Part shown: positions 9,264 to 19,400 of the stretch, piece by piece
Position numbering within the stretch: the stretch's first letter is position 1
Layout: every line of letters begins with the position of its first letter
NCBI GenBank assembly: GCA_016110215.1
Contig: JADWQD010000018.1
Location: forward strand, 496,001-560,000
Source: Capronia americana
Taxonomy: Eukaryota; Ascomycota; Eurotiomycetes; Chaetothyriales; Herpotrichiellaceae
DNA length: 64,000 nucleotides
Direction of reading: 5' to 3'
Notes under the pieces: model-generated
The model's database searches: none
What the model was told of the DNA's origin: nothing
The model's input: the letters and a program-made list of their open reading frames with translations, nothing else
Translations under genes and position numbers: made by a program

Positions 9264-10012
9264 ATGGCCCAACCGCCCGCATGGCACGAGGCATATCCGG
9301 CGCCGCGAAACCAATCGCCCAAAACAGTGATCCCTCGCCAGGAATTACTCCAGTGGCTTCAGGACGGGCAAAAAAAACCAGGCGTCGACTTCTTGCTCGT
9401 CGACCTACGCAGAACGGATCACGAGGTAAGGCATTATTATTTATTTATTTAATTATTGAAAAGACGAAAATATCTTTAAGTCAACGGAGCCGAAATGGGC
9501 CATCCATGTTGACGGGGAAAAAAACTCACGATCGTTGAGCGTGGGCTTGGATTTGGGCTTGAGCTTGGGCTTACTTGGTGCTGTGATGTGTTTTGGGGTT
9601 GTGTAGGGCGGAACGATCAAGGGGTCGATCAACCTCCCCGCGCAGAGCCTTTATCCTACCCTCCCGACGCTGTTGAATCTATGTCAGAGCGCTGGCGTAC
9701 GGACTGTGATTTGGTATTGTGGTGGGTTATTCCTTCCTTCCCCTCTTCCCCCTTTGTTTGGACTTTGTCATGTTTTATCTTTTTGCTGTGGTGCGCTCAT
9801 GGTCACGGTTTTTGTGCCACACAGGGTCATCCAAGGGTCGTGGGACTCGTGCTTGTGGGTGGTTTCAAGACTTGCTCGACGATCGCCAGGTCGAGGGGAT
9901 AACGAGTGCGATTTTACTGGATGGGATTACTGGCTGGGCGAGGGCGGGCGATGAGTATACGCGTCTTATGGACGAATATGACGCCGAGCGATGGGTGAAT
10001 AGTACAAAATAG
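9264..10012 (+). CDS. ACR2: Acr2/CDC25-type rhodanese arsenate reductase
   Basis: Three exons: 9264-9425, 9607-9721 and 9825-10012, with introns of 181 and 103 nt. The product is 154 aa. The fold is a single rhodanese domain: VDFLLVDLRRTDHEGGTIKG (residues 41-60) and the SINLPAQSL strand-loop. The catalytic loop is WYCGSSKGRGTRA, with Cys92 and Arg98 forming a C-X5-R active site. CX5R is the loop size of Cdc25 phosphatases and Acr2p arsenate reductases; sulfurtransferases usually have a shorter loop. Acr2 reduces As(V) to As(III) with glutathione/glutaredoxin in the cytosol. The intron inside the catalytic loop splits the Gly codon after Cys92. The gene sits tail-to-tail with the MFS gene (129 bp) and divergent from ACR3, matching its expected partner. 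Yeast Acr2p has HCX5R; here Tyr precedes Cys. Confidence 0.85.
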
Positions 10013-10141
10013 GGAGGGCTTGGGTGAGAGGGAACCGGGACACGATGACAAGGTCGCCCTCGCCACCGATACCACAACATGTGGGAGCTTCGCGTTTCGT
10101 ATGCTTGATCATTTGAGAGATGCATTCACTACTAAGGTCCG

Positions 10142-11647
10142 CTACTGGTTCCTCTCTTCAGAGCGTGTACCTTGCCGTTTGCACAGCGTTCGCACACCCC
10201 AGAGACAAAAGCTGGCGCAGATATAACAACCTCCGCAAAATATCTGGGTATACAGATAGGGCCGGGCGTGACTAGGGCGGCGAAGGTAGAGCGCCACGAT
10301 TTCGGAGACTTGGGGGACGATGTAGTTAGCATCAAAAGCCCAAGCTGCAATAACAAAGACAATATCGACGCACGCACAGGTAGTTGGCAGAACAACAGCC
10401 AGCCAGGAGAGTGAGAGCAGTGAAGGAAGCTGCTTCAGCCCTGCAACCTCGACGCAAAGTGGCGCGATGGTCTGGTACAGCAAGTCAGCGTAATCACCAC
10501 AAGAGTAATTCCGGGTTAGAAGGGACACAAGGGGCGTACCATCCAAAAGACCCCCAAGATTGCTCCACTTAGAATGGCAAAGAATACTGTGACGCCGAAC
10601 GACGTGGCCGGGATCCAGATGACAAGACACGAGAGCCCACAGAGGAGAGTCAAACTAGTGGCAACACCGAAGCGGCCAAAGCGGTCGCTTGCAACGCCGA
10701 TAAAGGGCCGTCCGATCGCAGTCCCCATGTTTAAAAACGCCGTCACCTGCGTGGCTTGTTGCCTCGACAATCCGATCGAGATGGAGAAGTCCGAGAGCGA
10801 GTAAAGCAAGGGGATGTATCCCAACATGCTGAGGAAGGCCCATGAAAGGAGCAAAAGGACATCAGCGCGCCACGCGAGGCGCATGTCAAACGGGTGCTGC
10901 CTGGGCTGAATGACACTGTTGCGGTCGCGGATGAAGGCTGCGGCAAGGAGTAGTGCCAACAGCGCGACAATTCCGGTGATCCGCAGTGTCCATGCGATGC
11001 CGAGATGGTCTATCAACGCGCCGGCGGCGAAGGAGAAGACCAAGCCACCGATCCCTGAGCCTGCGGCACTGATGCCGTTGGCGAGGCTTCTTCTTCTCGC
11101 GAACCATTGCGAAAGAACCGCAATGCTGGGCACATAGACGAAGCCAACGCCCAAGCCGACCAGCGCGCCCTGCGACAGGAGGAGATGCCAGACACGGGAA
11201 GCAAACGAGGCGGCGATAAAACCCCCTCCGAATATCACCGCTCCTGCGAACATCGGTGGCTTGATACCGAAGCAGCGCGCCAGGTGCGTGATCAAGGGAG
11301 CCGAGAGCATTGCAATCCCGAAGTTCAGACTGCCGATGAGCGCGTAGTGCAGAGGTTGAGACTCAGGAAACGCGTCGGTCGTCAGATAGTATGACAGATA
11401 GACGCCGTAAGACTGGTGTGTGTGAGCTGACGGGGATAATGGGAGTTGAGACATGCAGGAGCGCACAGATGACGACGTCGTGACTTACGGCTACAATGCC
11501 CCAGGTGAAACAATTAATCGTAAAACAGCAGGCCAAACACACCCAGCCATAGCCGCCATCTGGGGGAGGCGTCGGGGCATTCTCGATTTCGGGTACTGGT
11601 TCGGGTTGGGGGGACTGGACAACGCCCGTCCCTGTCTTCTCGAGCAT
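10142..11647 (-). CDS. MFS permease, monocarboxylate/MCH family
   Basis: Four exons: 11647-11489, 11412-10540, 10471-10378 and 10308-10142. The introns are 76, 68 and 69 nt; the last has a perfect TGCTAAC branch site. The product is 430 aa. The start ATG is directly preceded by an in-frame TGA. The motif PPDGGYGWVC (residues 27-36) opens the first membrane helix and is the signature of the monocarboxylate-transporter-like (MCH/Mch5) family. Twelve helices follow, and the end (LPTTFSEIVALYLRRP, YLYTQIF) also matches that family. Members move carboxylates, riboflavin and other solutes; the substrate here is unknown. It lies between ACR2 and ArsM and shares a divergent promoter with ArsM, so transport of methylated or conjugated arsenicals is possible, as inference only. 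Confidence 0.85.
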
Positions 11648-11945
11648 TCAGTGCGGCAGCAGAGGTCTTCACGCTGCCTGTCTTGCGTTATGTGGAGGAG
11701 GACATCTGGCGGGTTCTATCAACAGTCGAGGCAGAAGGGTCGATCAATACATGCACATCGCAGATGTAATCAAGAGTCGCGATTCCTCCAAATGAAGCGG
11801 GGGGTTTGTCGTCCTTTAGAATGATGCGTTGCGGGGGCGTCTCAGCAGGCTGGGATTACTCCGTCGTGTCCGTCCACTTGACCGGAAGACGGCTACCGTT
11901 ACCTCGGGGGAGGAGTGCTTTGCGCAGATCTTGACGTTGTAGGAA

Positions 11946-11957
11946 TGATATGTCACC
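11946..11957 (-). promoter_or_regulatory. GGTGACATATCA motif, copy 1
   Basis: Exact 12-mer on the minus strand, about 300 bp upstream of the MFS start and pointing towards it. Confidence 0.6.
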
Positions 11958-12140
11958 GCGCCGATCAACAAGCCTGCGCGAGAATGCAGTAGTGCTGCCG
12001 ACAATGTCAACACGATGCAAAAACGAGCCATTCCGCTTCCCCAGTGACACCAGCCCGTCGATACATCGTCGTGGTCCGGGAAAGACGAGGTTGACAGCAG
12101 TGTACGAACAAATGGAGAATATCATTTCCTGGGCCGCAGT

Positions 12141-12165
12141 CACTTGATTACCTGAAAGTCAAGTG
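12141..12165. promoter_or_regulatory. Inverted repeat CACTTGA - 11 bp - TCAAGTG
   Basis: A perfect 7-bp inverted repeat in the divergent promoter, with a third CACTTGA at 12199-12205. It could be a regulator site; its significance is uncertain. Confidence 0.35.
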
Positions 12166-12284
12166 GCACCCAGCGATTTAGAGGCCTAGGTTTGGAAGCA
12201 CTTGACAATGTCGCCCAGGTTTCAATCTCCAAATTCCAGAACCTGGTTTGGTTGAGTCTTTTCCGAAGCTGAAACCGAAGCATT

Positions 12285-12302
12285 CGCTGGTGACATATCA
12301 AC
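12285..12302 (+). promoter_or_regulatory. CGCTGGTGACATATCAAC motif, copy 2
   Basis: An 18-mer that recurs exactly at 12425-12442. It lies 455-472 bp upstream of the ArsM ATG. It includes the common core GGTGACATATC, in which TGA and TCA arms are separated by four bases. Confidence 0.65.
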
Positions 12303-12424
12303 CTAAGGTACGAGTACGGAGCAACTAATTACCAACTAGACTGGCGTGTTTGAGCGGCGTTCGTCGTATTACCTCCTGCTTGAACCCCTAGATGTCCTGT
12401 CATTGCAGTTAGTTATGCAGTTTC

Positions 12425-12442
12425 CGCTGGTGACATATCAAC
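12425..12442 (+). promoter_or_regulatory. CGCTGGTGACATATCAAC motif, copy 3
   Basis: An exact 18-bp duplicate of copy 2, 140 bp further towards ArsM. The flanks differ, so this is not a long recent duplication. Confidence 0.65.
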
Positions 12443-12590
12443 AGAAGACGCCACCACGAATCTATCAGTTCCGCGTACGACGTTCGGGAGTAGCTAAACG
12501 CATAGTTCAAGACATGGACACCCCTAGGGTCTCGCTCAATCCGCCGCATCCCTGTTAGCCGCCTAATGTGCCACTGCCCATTGCCTTGGT

Positions 12591-12603
12591 GGTGACATAT
12601 CAA
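12591..12603 (+). promoter_or_regulatory. GGTGACATATCAA motif, copy 4
   Basis: This copy is nearest the gene, about 155 bp upstream of the ArsM ATG. Confidence 0.65.
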
Positions 12604-12756
12604 GAGGGTATTAATGAGCATGAGATAACAAGGCCTTGCCCGTCCTCAAAATTTCCACCACACTGTTCCCTATCCTCATCGTCCTGGACCAATATCTCCC
12701 GCGACCTCAATCACTGATCCAGCCTTTTGCGTCTCCATGACTTGCGCTCCAGGCCA

Positions 12757-13947
12757 ATGGACGAAACCCAGATCTATACGAAGGTCCAAGAAGCTTACAG
12801 TGCTGCTGTCAAGGCGAACAGTGGTGACTATGGACGCAAGGTCGCTGCAGCGTTTGGATACAGCGAGCAGGAGCTCGCAGGCATACCCGTGGATGCAAAT
12901 CTTGGTCTGAGCTGCGGGAACCCACTGGCCCTCGCCAAGTTAAGAGAGGTCTCATACCCTTGTCCCGTCGGCGCGTGTCCTCCATGGTCGCGCGCCACAC
13001 ATTGCTGGAAACATGAGTTCTTTAGCTAACGGAGGAGTTGAGTAGGGGGAGACCGTGGTCGATCTCGGCAGCGGTGCAGGGTTTGACGTATTTCTTGCGG
13101 CCAAAAAAGTCGGACCAACAGGTAAAGCGATCGGGGTGGACATGAACAAGGTACTATCAATTCTCCTCTCTTCGTCCTTGCCGTGGCCGGAACTGCACTA
13201 ACATAAATGCGACAGGATATGCTTGAGCGAGCAGAGCGGAATAGGGGAAAGGCTGGCTACGAAAACGTCTCGTTCGTGGAGTCTCGAATCACTCAAGTAG
13301 GATTGCCAGACGCCATTGCCGATTGCATCATCAGCAATTGTGTGGTCAACCTCGTCCCGGAGGGCCAAAAGCAACTGGTGTTCAATGAAATGTTCCGGCT
13401 GCTCAAGCCTGGCGGGCGCGTGGCCATCAGCGATATCCTGACAAGAAAGGAGCTTTCACCCGATCTGAAACGGGACATGGCCCTCTACGTGGGTTGCCTC
13501 GCGGGTGCAAGCAAAGTGGACGACTACGAAATGTATCTTCGCAGAGCAGGGTTTGACGGTGAGCGTGATGGTGTTTCCTCTGTCATTTTGACATTCCCCC
13601 CCCCCCCCCCCTTTGTAGGCAATTCTCCTGACATTTGGACTTTTTTTGACCAGAAATCCTTATCGTCGACGCCGACAACGACCTGAACGTCTATAAAGGC
13701 AAGGAGGCGGGAACTTCGAGTCAATGCTGCGGTCCCGAAGCGAAGAACCCTTGCTGCGAAAAATCGCCTTCCTGCTGTCATGGCAAGGAGGCTGCGACAG
13801 ACGATGTCCCTGGAGTTATCCGAGATAACTTCACCCAACTCGATTTCAATGAATGGGCTGGTATGTGTGACGACGTTCCTCGCAGGTCAGATTCCACTTC
13901 CTAACGCTTTTCTAGGTTCATTCAAGATCTACGCCGTCAAAGCATGA
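12757..13947 (+). CDS. arsM: Arsenite S-adenosylmethionine methyltransferase
   Basis: Five exons: 12757-12948, 13046-13150, 13216-13558, 13654-13860 and 13916-13947. The product is 292 aa. The start is the ATG at 12757 (MDETQIYTKVQEAYSAAV). The SAM-binding core is VVDLGSGAGFDVFLAA (residues 68-83), then GVDMNKDMLERA. The three cysteines that bind As(III) in this family are present: Cys53 (LGLSCGNP), Cys141 (ISNCVVNL) and Cys193 (YVGCLAGA). Residues about 238-255 carry three Cys-Cys pairs (CCGPEAKNPCCEKSPSCC), as in other ArsM tails. The enzyme methylates arsenite stepwise to mono- and dimethyl products in the cytosol. The first donor (GTCTCA) is weak, but frame and homology require it; intron 3 contains a run of 16 C. 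The MFS permease is divergent and the second bZIP lies downstream on the same strand. Confidence 0.95.
13596..13611 (+). repeat. Poly-C run of 16
   Basis: A homopolymer inside intron 3 of arsM. Its length could be a sequencing or assembly uncertainty, but the reading frame is not affected. Confidence 0.8.
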
Positions 13948-14585
13948 GCCAGCATTTTCTCGAGAACAGTTATTGCAGACTGGTTCCATTGTGCTTTCAG
14001 ACATACCGAACCATGCAGACCAAGCTCAATAGTTACAAAACATGCAAACTGTCTTGACGAAATCTTCAGTAGATTCATGGCTCTTAAATTCCAAATCTCC
14101 CAATGCGCTACAAGAAAACGAGATTCGTGAACCAAAAGAATTACCCTAGATTTGGCTACAGTACCCGGCCGTTGTCAAGAAGTTTCAGAGAAGTCGAAGC
14201 AATGGTCAATTGAGAGTTGAGATCCGAAGGACATTGTTCACACTGACTATTTGTGTAGTAATAGGTGGTAGGATGTAGATAATCAGCTTGAAACGGACCC
14301 CGGAAAACAGGACTACCTACTGCACAATGCAGAAAGCCAGCCTCATGGTTGGCTGGTCGGGATATCCTAGACGGCGCGGACTAGAGTAAATGCAAGTCGA
14401 TATGTCACCAGTCTTGGCGATGTCGCTGCTTACCTCGAGAGCCTAGCAGCCTTGGTAGGATTGAAATTCATATCCCAACGTTTAAAAGGATTTCCTTCCC
14501 CATGCGGTTCCGTTACCGATAGTTTCTTTACCCCTCTCCTCTTTCAACACAATCTAACCCCTTTGATTTTTTTTGTTCTCCCAAG
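13948..14585. promoter_or_regulatory. Intergenic arsM to second bZIP
   Basis: 638 bp holding the arsM 3' end and the promoter of the second bZIP gene, with a minus-strand GGTGACATATC motif at 14399-14409. A pyrimidine-rich stretch precedes the bZIP ATG. Confidence 0.5.
14399..14409 (-). promoter_or_regulatory. GGTGACATATC motif, copy 5
   Basis: The match extends to CTGGTGACATATC (14399-14411), identical to copies 2 and 3 over 13 bp. It lies 177 bp upstream of the second bZIP start. Confidence 0.6.
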
Positions 14586-15446
14586 ATGGATCGAGCGGTG
14601 AGGCCGACGCAAACGCAAAACAAGACACCGCAACATACACTGGTCCGGGTGCGGAACAATCAGCGCCGGCACCGTGAGCGGCGACGACAATATATCGCTT
14701 TTCTCGAGCAGAAGGTCCACCATGGCGAGTGTCTCCTTGTCGAGGCGAGGCCGAAGATAGCGCAGCTTGAAGCCGATTCGAAGTACTGGAAGGATCGGGC
14801 GATGAAGGACCAGAGTGGTTTACACGTCCTTGCCACCGCACAGACGACGGCGCCAACGCAGGGACAGGGACAGGGACAAGAACGAGGAGACGAACTTGAT
14901 GATCAGAATGGGTTACCAAAGACGTCCGATGCAGATGGACATCCAGGTACAGCTACATCTGAATCTCGAGTGTCCCAGGCGACAATGCGCTCCCCTATTA
15001 TCGCTGACAAGTCCCTAACCACAACGATGTCGCCGGGAGGACAACCACAGCCATTTATCACCTTAGGGTCCGTGCATGTCTCCTATTTCCAGGAGCCTTC
15101 CCTCCCTCCACAACGCTGTACGCAGGCGGGAAAGGAATTTCTACCGCGCATCACAGCCGACATGGGCATGGACATGGACATGGACGCCGGTCAATGTGGG
15201 AATGCGTCCCAAGGTCCCCTGATCATCACGTCGTGCAATACATATCCTTGCCTAGAGGGTGAATCCACGGTACCCTGTAGGTACGCGTCCATTTTAATTG
15301 CACAACAGAATGTTCGAGGGACGGATGATGACACCATTCGGAGTTGGCTTGAAATGAGCTTCCGGCGGGGCAAAGACCAGGACGAAGGTTGTCGAGTCGA
15401 GACGGCATCGTTGTTTGCTCTGTTGGATTTCATCAGCACAGCTTGA
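14586..15446 (+). CDS. bZIP-type transcription factor, right end of the arsenic cluster
   Basis: Intronless, 286 aa. The N-terminal region holds a basic segment VRVRNNQRRHRERRRQYIA (about residues 20-38) with the N-x7-R spacing of bZIP proteins. It continues into a short amphipathic helix (FLEQKVHHGECLLVEARPKI) and LEADSKYWKD. The zipper is short and irregular. The middle has Gly-Gln repeats from a GGGACA hexanucleotide tract (about 14861-14878) and a MGMDMDMDAG stretch from a GACATG tract. The C-terminal quarter (about 210-286) is more ordered: TSCNTYPCL, RYASILIAQQNV, DTIRSWLEMSFR and LFALLDFIS look like helices of a fungal regulator domain. Its promoter carries the cluster motif, so it may be either the regulator of the cluster or one of its targets. 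Specific function not recognised. Confidence 0.7.
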   Translation: MDRAVRPTQTQNKTPQHTLVRVRNNQRRHRERRRQYIAFLEQKVHHGECLLVEARPKIAQLEADSKYWKDRAMKDQSGLHVLATAQTTAPTQGQGQGQERGDELDDQNGLPKTSDADGHPGTATSESRVSQATMRSPIIADKSLTTTMSPGGQPQPFITLGSVHVSYFQEPSLPPQRCTQAGKEFLPRITADMGMDMDMDAGQCGNASQGPLIITSCNTYPCLEGESTVPCRYASILIAQQNVRGTDDDTIRSWLEMSFRRGKDQDEGCRVETASLFALLDFISTA

Positions 15447-16421
15447 TCGGTACGACGGTACAGTCCTGTTCATCGATCGGGATGTTCAGTCCAGAAATAC
15501 ACAACGGGACAAGCGCCGTCGAGGGCACGCGGCTCGGAGAGGTAGAGGACAGTGAAATCCAGCACTGCACAGGGGGTAAAGGTCCTTTGGGGTCTGCCAT
15601 AATCATCTCAGAAGGCTGTGACCTTTTTTGAGCAAGGCGCCCTTGTTCTGGGTTCGACGGACAGATGCTCTGGGCGGAATCGGTGTAGAGAATGCACTTC
15701 ATCTTGTATGGCTCCGATCTCCCAGGTCGCAGCTGAGCGGGCAAGCCAGGTAATTAACTCCATGCGGTCAGTTCTTCGTTGCCCGCCAGATCCAGTTCAA
15801 AACACTTCTGTAATTGTTAACATCCCATAGAGCCTTATGTCCTGCCCTGCCCTTTTTGGCGGGGGATCGTTCTCCGCATCATTCCCCGCCCAACATGGGA
15901 TGTCTTCTGGCCTTTTGGTGGTGGTGCTCGTCCCTAGGCTGATTCCAGCTCTAGTCACGCATACGGACCTCGTGTTATGCAAGCAATGCGTGCAGCGTGA
16001 TCTCTGTCCCAGCCAATGATGGCTGGTGGCGAAGCTGATGCCGTGCCCAAACGGTTGCTATGTACTCACAACTGTGTGTTTCTCGCTAGCCCGGTGCCAA
16101 GGGATTGAGGCGCTTCGCGCGTCGGATGTTCTGTTTGATTTTTGAGATGAAAAGCAAGGCAACAGAACGTGAAGCGGGAGTTGCAAGCTGAGTTGACATT
16201 GCATCTTCACGGAGATACATTACCTACATTTCGCTCCCGAATCGTTTGGGCGCATGCCCCTCTGCCTTGCGCCAGGTAGACAATTTCTTCGACTTCAGCC
16301 TTGCGGTGCTGCGCTGAGTTGACCGAGCAGTCCCTTCCCCCAAGCAGACAGTGTCGCGAAATAGTTACTGTCTCCAATTCGGAACCGTCGATCTAGTTGT
16401 TCCCGCTCAAGAGAAGGAAAT
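15447..16421. other. Intergenic region
   Basis: About 975 bp between two plus-strand genes. A small perfect hairpin, CCAGCCA-ATGA-TGGCTGG, lies near 16010-16027. No convincing gene is seen. Confidence 0.5.
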
Positions 16422-19400
16422 ATGGAGCCGTGCGACGGCTTCACGCCCGACGGCGAGGATCGGTCGTGGTTGCACTTCTATCCCGCAATCAAGCGCATGT
16501 ACGCCATAGAGCGCAGGTCAGTGAGCGGCATAAAGGCGTTGCTCGCGACGCAGTACGCGTTTCACGTAAGGTAAGGGCATTGGACCCCGAGGTTGACCTT
16601 GTTATTTATTCGCCGATGGAACGGGCTGATGATGATAGAGAGCAAGATCTTAAGACGATGCTCCGGCGTTGGGGCTTGTTGGACGAATCCGGTCCCTCCG
16701 AGAGGAAGATTGTCGAGATTGTCGAGGCCACGCCTTCTGCCGGCCACCATGTACCTCCACTGGCGGCCAAACATCTGGGGACAAAGCCTCGAACGGACGA
16801 AGAAATGCTGCGGAATATCCCTTCGCCAATTGGCCATGATCCAGTGGAGTCATTCATAGGCATGACACCAGGTTCCAGAAATATTAAAATTGAGGCAATC
16901 CGTTCGTCGGGGACCGCTTTGCCAGAACCGTCGAATTCGAATTCATTGACCCGCCTGGGCAACAAAAGCAGTAGGCACCCGCTGCTTTATGGAAACAATA
17001 TCACGTCCCAGGGCTCGACTTGCCTTTGGTGTAATCTTCTAGGCAAAGATGTGAGGCTCCTACTGTCTGAATGCCCTGAAGGAACACTGATTCTTGAAAG
17101 TGCGATAAAAACTCCCCTTGTATCACCTGTGTCATTGAGAGGCGTAACTGCTACGGGACGGAAAGACTGGCACTTTCGGGGGGACCCTGTCGCTATTGCC
17201 AGAAGCCGATGATTGACAACCAGACCCTATGCGTGCACATGAGACAGAGTCACTCCTCTCCGGCCACGACCTGGCAGGTCAATCTGCATGAATTGATCTC
17301 GACGGTCCCGTCCTTTGTCTACTATTCAAGATGCTCCTGCTGGCATTTTGAATCCTACCCCGACCCACTACTCGCTGCTATCCACATCTTTCAACATCAT
17401 TTGGACTTCTCAGGGCCCTCCCTAGAGAACATCATCTTCGATATCGTTTGGCTACAGACCTTCATCGACCCGTACAGTAGATCTTCCGAAGAGGGCATCG
17501 GTATGATTCCTGCACCGTCCACGCCCGCTCATGGTATTCGGCATCCCAGTTCGTCTTCGATGGTGGCTCCGCCGGAATTGGGAAGGTCTACTTCAGAGGG
17601 CATTGGTGCTAGGCTCAACTTTACCTACCACAAAGAAGATCGAGCAGGGGACATTTGTGGGGGCGGAGGAGAGGCTTCTGAGCCTCCGAGACACAACGTT
17701 ACGGATATGACGCTCATCCCACCAGTTCCGTGTCCCGAACCTGTTTGTCCCATGATATACTCTACCACGAGGGAACTTGAGCGGCATCTGCTGGAACCCC
17801 ATGCCCATGCCGATAATCGCACTTTCCAGTGCTTGAATTGCGAGCATCCTTGTTCGGTTCCTTATGTGACAAGGCATGCTGGAATGTGGAAGATGCATCA
17901 TTCATTACAACACAGTTCATGTTCAAGGAAGGGTGAATGCGTCCGAGAGACGCGAAGAGAGAGGAAGTATTGGGGCTGTGGGCTGTGCCTGAACCTGTTT
18001 ACTAATATCCAGAGCTACACTGCACATTATGCGGAACACTTTCAGGTCAACAAGTGGCACAAGCAAAGCGATATTAGCTTGTCCACCACAATCCAGAGCT
18101 TGCTCATGCAGGACGTTACCCGAGAAAGATGGCAAAAGCGCGACACATTATTTCCTAATCTTCCATGGGACAATGTTAATATGTTAGCCATCAAATACGC
18201 TCTGGAATACGGCAATTATGGCGGATCGAGCATATCAGAGGCAGATGTTGCTGAAGGACTTCTTGACCAACTGCAAGCAGACCTACTGCAAGCATGGGCA
18301 AAAATGAGTTGGTGGCACGATTCTCCCTCGTCTTCGACTTTTGGAAAAGCGTTACTCAACCCCGTAGAGCAAGATGGGCGGGCCCTAGCACAGCATTTTG
18401 TTGAAGGGCTGGACGCCCAGCATCAGCAGGCAGAAGCTGTTGAACGACGATCCAATCCTGGACCCGGCGAGGCAACTTCTATTCCTGACGCAGTTGGAAA
18501 CGTGACCACAACCAACAGAAGCTCGGGAACGACAGCCGACAGAGTGAATTGGAGAAATCGAAAAAGCGACCATGATGCAAGAAACCGCGAAGCCATAATG
18601 GCGCTTACGCAGCCAAAAGAGCAATGGGATGCTGATCATCAAGAAGGGACCGAAATTACCGCTCAGGCTTCGCCAGTGGGACTTGAAGTCATGCGGAGAC
18701 TCCGACAAGACAATGCGGAGCTTCAGCAGAAGAACCGCATGATGATGGCAAGAATTGAGGTTCTGGAAAAGCGAGAGAACATCCAACATGGGCCCATACA
18801 CGCATCGACCCCATGCTCAAGCAAGAAACCCTGTCTGGGTGTAGAAGACTGCTACACCGTCCTGGTTACCAAAGCCGAACACATGGATGACATAAATTTG
18901 GAGTTGGTCAAAGGAGAAGTCGAATCGAAGGCTCCAAAGCCTGCTCAAACCCCTACAGGTCAGAGTAATGAGTTACCAGTCGAATTCATGCAGCTTGATG
19001 AGAAAATACCGTGTAGCGTTGGAAGCCGATTCGAGCTCGAAATTATTGCATTCCTGAAGGAGCAAGCGCTGCAAGGCAGTAAGGATGGCCCGCCGCTATC
19101 AGCTGAAGTGATCTTCCAGTGGTTCCGAGTGTGGTTGCGCTCCTTCAGATTTCCTAGGTCATCTTCGAGTTGGCTAGTGGGAAAGGTGGAAGAAGTGCTC
19201 GATTTGAAGGAAGTGAAGGCGGAGACCCATTCCGATGCGGGTAGTTTCTCGCAAAGAAGGCGCAGTGCATCTTCGGTGGGAACAGACAGAAAAGCGCACT
19301 TCAAAGATGAGGCTGATGTCGATAACTGCATCAGCGATATTCAGCAGCACATATCCGTCAAGGTGGAATCGGAGAGCACAAGCCTCAGCCCCGTGGAGTC

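Larger units (their letters stand above)
11648..12756. promoter_or_regulatory. Divergent MFS/ArsM promoter with four copies of one motif
   Basis: 1.1 kb without a supported gene. It contains four copies of GGTGACATATC (one on the minus strand at 11946, three on the plus strand at 12285, 12425 and 12591). It also has an inverted repeat CACTTGA/TCAAGTG (12141-12165), with a further CACTTGA at 12199. Confidence 0.65.
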
